A DNA stretch of 37,757 bases from an uncultured Lachnospira sp. Its GTDB lineage: Bacteria > Bacillota > Clostridia > Lachnospirales > Lachnospiraceae. Under the pieces are notes generated by a model. It was given only the letters and a program-made list of their open reading frames with translations. It ran no database searches and was not told the origin of the DNA. Shown here piece after piece: positions 8,334 to 15,932 of this stretch. Made by a program: the position numbers and the translations under genes. Each line of letters opens with the position of its first letter. Position 1 is the stretch's first letter. Location of the stretch: assembly GCA_910585095.1 (NCBI GenBank), contig CAJUBU010000006.1, forward strand, positions 88,495 through 126,251. The letters run 5' to 3'.

Positions 8334-9159
8334 CTTTATTTCCTCCATTAAGGTATTTTCCTATTCCAGAAGCGATAGCTTTTGCTACATTCTCTGTTTC
8401 ACTATTGATTATCAACATATCACTGTTACTTGTTATAAAACCAAGTTCAAGTATCAAACTTGCACTTTTACTGTGTGAATTAACATAATAATTTTCTTTT
8501 GAATCAGCAAGTGTACCATACTTTACATCACGATTATGTATTCCTGTATTTATTGCAATCTCTTCAAGAATAGTTTTTGATAATTTTAAAGAATTATTCG
8601 GCTTACTGCTATGAATCCAAGCTTCTGCCCCATTTGCAGCCTCATTTGTCGATGAATTTAAATGAATTGAAACAAAGACATCTGCGTTTTTATCATTTCC
8701 TATCTTTACTCTTTGTTCTTGTGATATTCCTATGTCCGACGTCCTTGTCATAACAACCTCTGCTCCCATACGTTCAAGCTCTTGTTGTACTGATTCTGCT
8801 ATTAAAAGACATATTAAACTTTCTTTATAGCTGCCTGAAACAGTGCCTTTATCACTTCCACCATGACCTGCATCAATACAAACAATGCTTCCATTATTTA
8901 TTGTCCATGTATTTTTTTCTGGCGTTGCCGAATTATTATTTTTTGCAGCTACCACATTGTCTAATGTTTGATTTTGCATGTTATCTGTATGTATATCTGT
9001 ACCTGAACCCTTAAAATCATCATATATGATAAGACCAAACCATATTATTGTAGCCACTGTTAATATACCAAACATATGATCCCACCTACGAGGTTTGCTT
9101 GAGGTCTGCTCCTCATATGGGATTTTTCTATTTGATTTTCTATTTGTTTTCTTCCCCAC
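8320..9159 (-). CDS. N-acetylmuramoyl-L-alanine amidase (Amidase_3) with N-terminal membrane anchor
   Basis: A 279-residue protein starting at GTG with GGAGG 5 bases upstream. A basic cytoplasmic tail is followed by one transmembrane segment (about residues 32-46, ILTVATIIWFGLIIY), then a linker, then an Amidase_3 zinc domain from about residue 90. The zinc ligands are H in DAGHGG, E in YKES and H in SIHLN; the catalytic glutamate lies in LILELGF. It cuts the amide bond between MurNAc and the stem peptide on the outer face of the membrane. In Bacillus the amidase gene before lepA-hemW is spoIIP, so a sporulation role is possible but not shown; CwlD-type is the alternative. Confidence 0.88.
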   Translation of the reverse strand: MGKKTNRKSNRKIPYEEQTSSKPRRWDHMFGILTVATIIWFGLIIYDDFKGSGTDIHTDNMQNQTLDNVVAAKNNNSATPEKNTWTINNGSIVCIDAGHGGSDKGTVSGSYKESLICLLIAESVQQELERMGAEVVMTRTSDIGISQEQRVKIGNDKNADVFVSIHLNSSTNEAANGAEAWIHSSKPNNSLKLSKTILEEIAINTGIHNRDVKYGTLADSKENYYVNSHSKSASLILELGFITSNSDMLIINSETENVAKAIASGIGKYLNGGNKGESE

Positions 9160-9170
9160 GCCGCCCTCCA

Positions 9171-9207
9171 GTCAAGCAAATATTTGTAATCCGCTTCGCT
9201 GCTTACT
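9171..9207 (+). repeat. Dispersed intergenic repeat, copy a
   Basis: Copy a of a six-member family, with core GTCAA...AATATTTGTAATCCGCTT...CTGCTT. It lies in the amidase 5' leader directly before its ribosome site. The other copies are at 21874, 22089, 23477, 26717 (inverted) and 33798. Confidence 0.75.
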
Positions 9208-9249
9208 CATAACCTCATTGCTGTTTTGCAACATTAAACTATCTCTATT

Positions 9250-9278
9250 ATTTTCTATAAGTATTTCCATCTTGTCAA
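9250..9278 (-). promoter_or_regulatory. Probable promoter of the amidase-lepA-hemW operon
   Basis: TTGACA (9278-9273), 17 bases, GAAAAT (9255-9250; four of six consensus bases). It sits between the sigE terminator and the amidase gene. Confidence 0.5.
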
Positions 9279-9358
9279 GCTTTTTTACACAATAACTTTT
9301 TATCCTTTATAAATATCAAAAGGATTCCATCATAATCCCTATAAATTACCCAATATCA

Positions 9359-9383
9359 AAGGGGCTGCCAACGACAACCCCTT
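9359..9383 (-). terminator. Terminator of spoIIGA-sigE
   Basis: AAGGGG and CCCCTT form an 11-bp stem, with G-U pairs near a GUU loop, 12 bases after the sigE stop. The T run is short (TTTGATATT), but placement and stem strength support termination. Confidence 0.75.
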
Positions 9384-9395
9384 CCTTACAATAAT

Positions 9396-10136
9396 CTATG
9401 AATTTTTTACGATTTCTTTCTTTAATCGCTTAATAATCTTTTTCTCAAGACGTGATATGTACGATTGTGATATACCAAGCATATCTGCTACTTCTTTTTG
9501 TGTCTTTTCCTCTCCGTCATCGGAAGATAACCCATACCTTAAATCAACAATAATTCGTTCCCTCTCTGGAAGCTTATTAATTGCTCTATTGAGTATCTTT
9601 CTTTCCGCTTCATTTTCTATATCTTTATATATGACATCTTCATCTGTTCCTAAAATATCCGATAACAGCAATTCATTGCCATCCCAATCCACATTTAATG
9701 GCTCATCAATAGATACCTCTGCTTTTGTTTTATTATTTCTTCTCAAATACATCAGTATCTCATTTTCAATACATCTTGAAGCATATGTAGCAAGTTTTAT
9801 ATTCTTATCTGCTTTATATGAATTAATCGCTTTGATAAGTCCAATTGTTCCTATAGAAATTAAATCTTCAACGCCAATTCCTGTATTATCAAATTTCTTT
9901 GCTATATATACAACAAGTCTTAAATTATGCTCAATTAGCCTCGATTTAGCTTCTTTTTCTTTTTCTGTTCCAAGTTTTGATATCGCTTCTGCCTCCTCTT
10001 CTAATTCAAGTGGAGCAGGAAGAATATCCGTGCCGCCTATATAGTGTACATCAGACTGCCTCATAAAGCAAAGGTTTCTGATACTAGGCACTATTTTAAA
10101 TTGAAATCTATCATATGATGCAACTTTTAAAACCAT
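9396..10136 (-). CDS. sigE: Sporulation sigma factor SigE (pro-sigma-E)
   Basis: A sigma-70 family factor of about 246 residues, the length of pro-sigma-E. Region 2 contains LVVYIAKKFDNTGIGVEDLISIGTIGLIKAI and YASRCIENEILMYLRR; region 4 contains KEVADMLGISQSYISRLEKKI. The N-terminal part ends in YIGGTDILPAPL, the pro-sequence region removed by SpoIIGA. After cleavage sigma-E directs early mother-cell transcription. The start is the ATG at 10136, which has AAGGAGAAAG just upstream; an in-frame ATG 27 bases earlier lacks a ribosome site. It lies 26 bases after spoIIGA, its protease gene. The usual downstream sigG is absent from this locus. Confidence 0.95.
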   Translation of the reverse strand: MVLKVASYDRFQFKIVPSIRNLCFMRQSDVHYIGGTDILPAPLELEEEAEAISKLGTEKEKEAKSRLIEHNLRLVVYIAKKFDNTGIGVEDLISIGTIGLIKAINSYKADKNIKLATYASRCIENEILMYLRRNNKTKAEVSIDEPLNVDWDGNELLLSDILGTDEDVIYKDIENEAERKILNRAINKLPERERIIVDLRYGLSSDDGEEKTQKEVADMLGISQSYISRLEKKIIKRLKKEIVKNS

Positions 10137-10162
10137 TATACTTTCTCCTTTAATATTATGCA

Positions 10163-10975
10163 TTAATCAATTATATTAGAATTAACTAACATGTTAAATT
10201 CTCCATCTGAAGATAACCTATGTCTGCTGATTCCCAACAAAGCCATAGGCACTTTAATTACCTTTTTACCTTGGTATATGCATATATTTTCTGCTGTAAT
10301 CACTTCCAGTAAACCACTTTCACAACCTAACGAACTATATGGTATAAGATGTAATTTTACATTTACGCCAAGTTGAATATTTAAAGGAATACTATCTGCC
10401 TCTATGACCGAAACTGGTTTTTTTAGAATAGGGTCTATAAGAATATTGCCTGTATCTATATATCCCTTCACTCTAAATGTTACATTATCTAAAGTTACTT
10501 CAACCTGACATTGGCTTTTTTCATATACTGTAATCCTTTTTATTTGACTTCCTATAACTACAAGAATAACTAGAGTAATTGCAAGAAAGATTGTTAATTT
10601 ACTATCTTTTAGTATAACTTCTTTAAGACTATAACCTGCTGGAGTATAATATATAAACATATACAAACAACCTGCTATGACAAATGTTATGGCGTACAAT
10701 ACAACAACGCCTCTGATAAGACTTCTTTTATCTATTTTGCCTGAGCATATTCTCACCATGCATATGCTAATAAATATGTAAGTACATATATGAACGATTG
10801 GAATGATGTCTCTCGGTATGACAAGAACGACAACCGACCATAGCGCTCCTAAAGTGGAAGAAAGCAGTATCCGCAGCCATGTAGCAGCATAGCCGCAAAA
10901 CCTGTTAAGACAAACAAGAACTATGGTGTCCATAAGAAAATTAATTATAAAAAAGACATCCAGATATATTACAAT
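10163..10975 (-). CDS. spoIIGA: Sigma-E processing peptidase SpoIIGA
   Basis: A membrane aspartic protease that activates pro-sigma-E after the forespore signal. The N-terminal half has five hydrophobic segments; the cytoplasmic half carries the catalytic motif GYIDTGN (D174 from the start used here). Homologues begin with M-x-IYLDV; here that sequence is IVIYLDV, with AGGAGG ten bases before an ATT codon at 10975. No ATG, GTG or TTG is in frame at that place. An ATG at 11107 would add 44 residues with no family counterpart and lies upstream of the predicted transcription start. I therefore propose an ATT start, or a sequencing error. It is followed directly by sigE. Confidence 0.9.
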   Translation of the reverse strand: MVIYLDVFFIINFLMDTIVLVCLNRFCGYAATWLRILLSSTLGALWSVVVLVIPRDIIPIVHICTYIFISICMVRICSGKIDKRSLIRGVVVLYAITFVIAGCLYMFIYYTPAGYSLKEVILKDSKLTIFLAITLVILVVIGSQIKRITVYEKSQCQVEVTLDNVTFRVKGYIDTGNILIDPILKKPVSVIEADSIPLNIQLGVNVKLHLIPYSSLGCESGLLEVITAENICIYQGKKVIKVPMALLGISRHRLSSDGEFNMLVNSNIID

Positions 10976-11000
10976 TGTCCTATCACCTCCTAACAGAACA

Positions 11001-11067
11001 ATTATAAAATAGCAAAAGACGCGAATTTTATCGAATTTACTGCAAAAATTAAATTTTATTTGTCGAA
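11001..11067 (-). promoter_or_regulatory. Candidate Spo0A-activated promoter of spoIIGA-sigE
   Basis: On the minus strand the region holds a -10 element (TATAAT at 11006-11001, or TGCTATTTT ending at 11006) with no good -35 box at 17 bases. Instead, 0A-box sequences lie upstream: TGTCGAA (plus strand, 11061-11067), an exact match to the core, and TATCGAA (11029-11035), one base off, about 22 bases from the -10. The Bacillus spoIIG promoter likewise has a misplaced -35 and is activated by Spo0A-P. Confidence 0.65.
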
Positions 11068-11095
11068 ACGCGAAATATTCATTGTTTGCAGCAAT

Positions 11096-11181
11096 CAAAT
11101 ACTCCATAGCAAGCTATGGGGTATTTGACCCTTGCGGCAGTCGCCAAATGGAAAGGCAAACATGCCACAAGCATGTCCGCC
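11096..11181. repeat. Hairpin pair between ftsZ and spoIIGA
   Basis: CAAATACTCCATAGC/GCTATGGGGTATTTG (11096-11127) is a 15-bp stem with a minimal loop. A second stem, GGC-ACATGC/GCATGT-GCC (11155-11181), encloses CACAA. The stretch is richer in G+C than its surroundings and holds no convincing gene. It resembles the hairpin array at 2224-2343, including a shared CATGCCACA string. Confidence 0.55.
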
Positions 11182-11201
11182 GGGTTTGTTGCTCGCAGAA
11201 A

Positions 11202-11249
11202 TAAAAAGACTGCTGCAAAAAAATTTTCATTTTTATCCTGCAACAGTCT
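11202..11249 (-). terminator. Terminator of ftsZ
   Basis: AGACTGTTGCA and TGCAGCAGTCT form an 11-bp stem (one G-U) with a long A/T-rich loop, followed on the minus strand by TTTTTATTT. It lies 36 bases after the ftsZ stop. Confidence 0.85.
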
Positions 11250-11284
11250 CTCTATTATAATATGTATACTTTACTATCACTACA

Positions 11285-12487
11285 TTACTTTTTATTTTTT
11301 CTAAGAAATGTAGGTATGACTAAATCTTTTTCTGCCACTGTAGGTGTAACGGGTTCTACATGTTTTAATCCAGGCATCGAAGTATCCGTTGTTTGTCTTG
11401 ATATATTGGATGTATTTGTTGATGTTGTATTCTTTGCTAAATTACTTGTACTACCAGAAAAATTATATGTAGGCTTTACTAATGGCTTTGTTGGTGACAC
11501 CTTATTTGAAAATCCAGCCATCGCGTTATTGACATCAACATCTTCAATACCTGTTGCAATAACTGTTATTGTTGCTGAATCCTGAACCGTATCATCATAT
11601 ACAGCACCAAATATAATATTTGCATTTTCTCCAGCCAATTCCTGAATATAGCTTGCTGCCTCGTTTGCTTCTACTAAGCTAACATCACCAGATATATTAA
11701 TAATCACATGTGTAGCTCCATCAATGGTTGTATCAAGAAGAGGACTGCTAATCGCTTCTTTAACAGCCTCGATTGCCTTCTCATCACCTGTAGAAGAACC
11801 AATACCAATATGTGCAATACCTTTATCGGTCATAACCGTCTGCACATCTGCAAAATCAAGATTGATAAGACCAGGCACATTAATAAGGTCTGTAATACCT
11901 TGTACTGCCTGCTGTAAAACTTCATCAGCCTTTTTTAAAGCCTCAGGAATGGATGTCCTTCTATCTACAATTTCTAAAAGCCTGTCATTTGGAATAACAA
12001 TCAATGTATCCACATTATCTTTTAACTTTTCTATACCTGCAAGTGCATTGGTCATTCTTGTTTTTGCCTCAAACTTAAATGGTTTTGTGACAACGCCGAC
12101 CGTAAGCGCACCTTTTGACTTTGCAATACTAGCAATCACTGGAGCGGCTCCTGTCCCAGTTCCGCCACCCATTCCACATGTAACAAATACCATATCAGCG
12201 CCTTCAATTGCCGCTGTCAACTCGTCAATATTTTCCTGAGCCGCTTTCTCGCCTATCTCTGGCTGCGCGCCAGCCCCAAGACCTTTTGTAAGCTTCTCAC
12301 CTATCTGTATTGCATTAGGAGCCTTGCACATCTGTAAAGCCTGTGCATCGGTGTTTACGCCGACAAACTCCACTCCTAATATTCTTTCCTCTATCATTCT
12401 ATTCACGGCATTGTTGCCTGCACCACCAACTCCAACGACCACTATCTTTGCTGATGCACTTGATTCATTCGTTTCAATATTTATCAA
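11285..12487 (-). CDS. ftsZ: Cell division GTPase FtsZ
   Basis: The tubulin homologue that forms the Z ring. It has the N-terminal GVGGAGNNAVNRM motif, the GTP signature GGGTGTGAAP, the T7 catalytic loop NLDFADVQTVM, a Thr/Ser/Asn-rich linker, and the C-terminal binding peptide DLVIPTFLRKNKK. I prefer the TTG start at 12487: AAGGAGG lies 8 bases upstream and the protein then begins MINIETNE as in relatives (400 residues). The GTG at 12511 would put the ribosome site inside the gene. It has its own promoter and terminator, and no ftsA lies next to it. Confidence 0.96.
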   Translation of the reverse strand: MINIETNESSASAKIVVVGVGGAGNNAVNRMIEERILGVEFVGVNTDAQALQMCKAPNAIQIGEKLTKGLGAGAQPEIGEKAAQENIDELTAAIEGADMVFVTCGMGGGTGTGAAPVIASIAKSKGALTVGVVTKPFKFEAKTRMTNALAGIEKLKDNVDTLIVIPNDRLLEIVDRRTSIPEALKKADEVLQQAVQGITDLINVPGLINLDFADVQTVMTDKGIAHIGIGSSTGDEKAIEAVKEAISSPLLDTTIDGATHVIINISGDVSLVEANEAASYIQELAGENANIIFGAVYDDTVQDSATITVIATGIEDVDVNNAMAGFSNKVSPTKPLVKPTYNFSGSTSNLAKNTTSTNTSNISRQTTDTSMPGLKHVEPVTPTVAEKDLVIPTFLRKNKK

Positions 12488-12519
12488 GGTTAATGCCTCC
12501 TTTTTACCCACTATGTACC

Positions 12520-12548
12520 ATAATATAAAATTAATAGCAAAATATCAA
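12520..12548 (-). promoter_or_regulatory. Promoter of ftsZ
   Basis: TTGATA (12548-12543), 17 bases, TATTAT (12525-12520), 33 bases ahead of the proposed TTG start. It lets ftsZ be expressed independently of the division operon upstream. Confidence 0.7.
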
Positions 12549-12605
12549 CATATTTTTATTATTTTTTTTAATTTTTTTTGCATTTCTTAAACATTGTAAA
12601 TGTTT

Positions 12606-13337
12606 TCATTCCTTTTTAAAGATAACAGAAGATTCACTTCCATTATAATCGGAAAGATATAATGTCCCCTTAAGTCCTTCTATTTTTTTTTCCATCTGTT
12701 TCAAAGCATAAATCCTATCACTACAATCTTTTGGATTACCTAATATTACTTTTATATCATTAATATATAAAGTAACATTGTACGAATTATCAAAATATAT
12801 CTTGTCCACTTCTAATTGATATTTATCAAACGATTGTGTCAAGTCTAATATACTTGAAAATATACTATTATTATTAATTTCTAATTTTGAATTTAGCACA
12901 ATGGACGAAAATGTCAATCCTTGAATTTCAGGAACATGCTCATATGTTTCAGACGAACTTTCCACAACAATACCATCTTTATCAAAAAACATATTACATC
13001 CCATATAACTTATATATCCTACAATAGGCTTCTCATACACTGTCACAGTCATGCTATTAGGCCAGCCTATACTTACCTCATATTTTTGAACAAATGTAAT
13101 TTGTTTATTTTTTTCACCAAATAATAAATAAAATAACGCATTTGGATTTTCAGTTTCAAATATTTTTTCAGTCATTTGCGCATCCGAATAATGATTTCCG
13201 CCAATATATTCTATTTTATTTACCCTAAATAGAAAAAAAGAAGTCATTATGCCAACTGCCAAAATAACAATTATAATACCAAAGCTTTTTCTTAATATCT
13301 TTTTAGTACCTTGTCTTTTTTTTTGATTTTCACTCAT
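12606..13337 (-). CDS. divIB: Cell division protein DivIB/FtsQ
   Basis: A 243-residue bitopic membrane protein. A basic cytoplasmic tail is followed by one transmembrane helix (about residues 19-37), a POTRA domain beginning with VNKIEYIGGNHYSDAQM, and a beta domain with MFFDKDGIVVESS. It joins FtsL and DivIC in the complex that controls FtsW-FtsI septal synthesis. It lies 2 bases after ftsW, so the two are probably co-transcribed. The call rests on domain order and position, since this family diverges quickly. Confidence 0.88.
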   Translation of the reverse strand: MSENQKKRQGTKKILRKSFGIIIVILAVGIMTSFFLFRVNKIEYIGGNHYSDAQMTEKIFETENPNALFYLLFGEKNKQITFVQKYEVSIGWPNSMTVTVYEKPIVGYISYMGCNMFFDKDGIVVESSSETYEHVPEIQGLTFSSIVLNSKLEINNNSIFSSILDLTQSFDKYQLEVDKIYFDNSYNVTLYINDIKVILGNPKDCSDRIYALKQMEKKIEGLKGTLYLSDYNGSESSVIFKKE

Positions 13338-13339
13338 AA

Positions 13340-14488
13340 CTATTGCTCTAACTTAATTTTACTTGAAATATTAAATACAATTCCCATCTCTGCCATCAAA
13401 ATAACTGCTGAACTTCCTCCATAACTTATAAATGGCAGCGATACGCCTGTATTTGGAATCAAATTCGTTACAACGGCAACATTCAATACAAGCTGAATTG
13501 CAACATGTGCAAATACTCCAATTGCCAGCATCATTCCAAATAAGTCTGGAGCATTATGAGCAATATGTACAATTCTTCTTAACATAATAGCAAATACCAA
13601 AAGAAGACATAAAGCACCAAACAACCCTAACTCTTCACATATAATAGAAAATATCATATCATTTTGAGATTCAGGTATATAACCTAATTTTTGAAGGCTT
13701 TTTCCAAGCCCTTTCCCAAATAAGCCGCCAGAACCAATGGCATAAAGCGCCTGAACAGTCTGATAACCTTTTCCAGAAGAAAAACTTTCAGGGTCAACCC
13801 ATATAAGAACTCTGTTTAAACGAAAGTTACTTGTAAGATTACCTGATTTTATAATTTTAGAACACCACGCATACAGTCCGCAAACGCCCACAATACCTGC
13901 GCTCCCTAACGCTACAAACAAACTGTAATTGGGTACAGCCACAAATATCATAAGAAATCCAATAGCCATTACAATAATAGCACTGCTTAGATTGTCTGAT
14001 ATTACTTTAATTAACACTCCCTGCACAATTGCCAATGAAAATATAACAAATGCCACTTTAAATTTTTTCAATTTTACACTATTATTGCTTATAAGCGTTG
14101 CAAACATAATAATGACTGCTGTCTTGCAAACATCGGCAGGCTGAATCCCCACAGGACCGATTCGTATCCATCTTGTCGCCCCATTTGCAGAACTTCCAAA
14201 AGGAATCAATGCAAAAATCAGTACAATTGAAAAAATAAATATAGGCCATGCAAACTTATACCATATGTGATAATCAATCTTATAGCACATATACATAGCA
14301 ACAAATCCTATCAGTGTAAATATAAATTGCTTTCTAAAATAAAATGCTGCATCGCCCTCTTCAAGCTGTGCGGTATATGAACTCGTACTATATATCATAA
14401 TCAGTCCAAATCCAATAATAAATATTGTAACAAATAGCAAAGTATAATCAAAATATTTTAATTTAGGTTTTTTCTTTTTCTTTGCCAT
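13340..14488 (-). CDS. ftsW: SEDS peptidoglycan glycosyltransferase FtsW (SpoVE-like)
   Basis: A 382-residue polytopic membrane protein of about ten helices. SEDS motifs include GLIMIYSTSSYTA near the start, RWIRIGPVGIQPADVCK, the long extracellular loop with NRVLIWVDPESFSSGKGYQ, and the final SYGGSSAVILMAEMGIV. It polymerises lipid II into septal glycan strands together with a class B PBP. It lies between murD and divIB. FtsW and the sporulation paralogue SpoVE cannot be told apart here. The usual murG between ftsW and divIB is missing. Confidence 0.93.
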   Translation of the reverse strand: MAKKKKKPKLKYFDYTLLFVTIFIIGFGLIMIYSTSSYTAQLEEGDAAFYFRKQFIFTLIGFVAMYMCYKIDYHIWYKFAWPIFIFSIVLIFALIPFGSSANGATRWIRIGPVGIQPADVCKTAVIIMFATLISNNSVKLKKFKVAFVIFSLAIVQGVLIKVISDNLSSAIIVMAIGFLMIFVAVPNYSLFVALGSAGIVGVCGLYAWCSKIIKSGNLTSNFRLNRVLIWVDPESFSSGKGYQTVQALYAIGSGGLFGKGLGKSLQKLGYIPESQNDMIFSIICEELGLFGALCLLLVFAIMLRRIVHIAHNAPDLFGMMLAIGVFAHVAIQLVLNVAVVTNLIPNTGVSLPFISYGGSSAVILMAEMGIVFNISSKIKLEQ

Positions 14489-14524
14489 AATAACCCTTCC
14501 ATACCGCTAAATTAAACTGAACTC

Positions 14525-15895
14525 TTACAATAAATGAACATACTCTTTAAACATTCTGCCTCGCTGTTCATAATTATCAAACATATCCCAACTTGCACAT
14601 GCTGGAGAAAGTAACACCGCATCACCTGGTTTGGCATGTGCTGCACATATATGGACAACTTCTTCTAAATCTTTTGCATATATAATATTTTCAAAACCTT
14701 GCTTTTTTGCCGCCGCTGCAATTTTTTCACTCGTTTGCCCCATCAACACAAGCAGCTTTATCATAGGATGAAAGCAAGCTACATACATATCAAAATCAGC
14801 GCCCTTGTCAAATCCGCCGCCTATCAATATCGTTGGTCTTGACATTGCCTTTATCGCCTTTATTGAAGCATCTGGATTGGTTCCCTTAGAGTCATTATAA
14901 TAAACTACACCATTTTTTGTTGCAACATATTCAATTCTATGTTCAACAGCTTTAAAACGCTTTACTTCATTGATAATAATATCCAATGGAACACCAACTG
15001 CCACGCACATTGCAATGGCAGCACAGACATTTTCATAATTGTGTACACCAATAAGATTCATGTCCTGTACATGAATGATATCAAAATCATTGCTGCCATC
15101 TGTATATTTTATTAAATCGCCCTCTACATAAACACTTTTTTGTGCTTTTGTACTTTTTGGCGGTTTACGCTTACTAGAAAACCATATTATATCTGCATTA
15201 CAGTTGTTGCCAAAGTCCACAAGATAACTATCCTCATAATTTAACACGCAAATATCATTCTTATCTTGATTGGCACTGATACGTTCTTTTGTCTCAACAT
15301 AACATTCCATTGTGTGATGTCTATCCAAATGGTCTGGTGTAATATTAAGAATTGCGCTGACCTTTGGATGAAATTCATGTATGGTTTCTAACTGAAAACT
15401 GCTTATCTCAGCTATTGTATAGGAATCCTTATTGGTTTTATCTACTTGTGTTGTATAAGGATTGCCAATATTTCCAACGACATAGGATGATTTCACCCAT
15501 GCCCCTATAATTTGACCTGTAAGCGCTGTTGTCGTAGTCTTTCCATTGGTTCCTGTTATAGCAATAATTGTGCCTTTTTCAAAATGATATGCAAGCTCAA
15601 TTTCTCCCCAAACAGGCACATTTTTTTCTTTAAATCCTACAACAACAGGATTGTCAATCGGTACACCAGGACTGATTATCAACAAATCATAAGATGGTAT
15701 GGTATCATAATCAAACTCACCAATAACAATATCTGTTTTTATCTCTCCTAATTTTTCTTGAACCTTCTTTATATCAACCTTTTTATTGGCGTCATAAATG
15801 GTTATCTTAGCGCCTTTTTCGTATAATAATGCTGCTGCTCCAATGCCGCTTATTCCCGTTCCAATAACCATACAACATTTATCTTTCAATTCCAA
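14525..15895 (-). CDS. murD: UDP-N-acetylmuramoylalanine--D-glutamate ligase MurD
   Basis: A 456-residue cytoplasmic Mur ligase that adds D-glutamate to UDP-MurNAc-L-Ala. The N-terminal domain carries GTGISGIGAAALL, the ATP-binding P-loop is ITGTNGKTTTTAL, the metal/substrate segment is NITPDHLDRH, and the C-terminal domain has NDSKGTNPDA and GGGFDKGADF. Length is normal. It lies 37 bases after the PBP gene. In many Firmicutes mraY is directly upstream; here there is no room for it. Confidence 0.95.
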   Translation of the reverse strand: MELKDKCCMVIGTGISGIGAAALLYEKGAKITIYDANKKVDIKKVQEKLGEIKTDIVIGEFDYDTIPSYDLLIISPGVPIDNPVVVGFKEKNVPVWGEIELAYHFEKGTIIAITGTNGKTTTTALTGQIIGAWVKSSYVVGNIGNPYTTQVDKTNKDSYTIAEISSFQLETIHEFHPKVSAILNITPDHLDRHHTMECYVETKERISANQDKNDICVLNYEDSYLVDFGNNCNADIIWFSSKRKPPKSTKAQKSVYVEGDLIKYTDGSNDFDIIHVQDMNLIGVHNYENVCAAIAMCVAVGVPLDIIINEVKRFKAVEHRIEYVATKNGVVYYNDSKGTNPDASIKAIKAMSRPTILIGGGFDKGADFDMYVACFHPMIKLLVLMGQTSEKIAAAAKKQGFENIIYAKDLEEVVHICAAHAKPGDAVLLSPACASWDMFDNYEQRGRMFKEYVHLL

Positions 15896-15932
15896 TTAAA
15901 TCCCTCCATAATAAATTTTTGTTATTATACTC

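Noticed and set aside
9457..10044. 195-residue frame opposite sigE
   Set aside because: Serine-rich shadow of the sigma factor, no start signals.
10976..11107. 44-residue N-terminal extension of SpoIIGA from the ATG at 11107
   Set aside because: No family counterpart, no ribosome site, crosses the candidate Spo0A promoter, and the ATG sits in a hairpin.
11724..12239. 171-residue frame opposite ftsZ
   Set aside because: Shadow of a highly conserved gene; the composition reflects the complementary strand.
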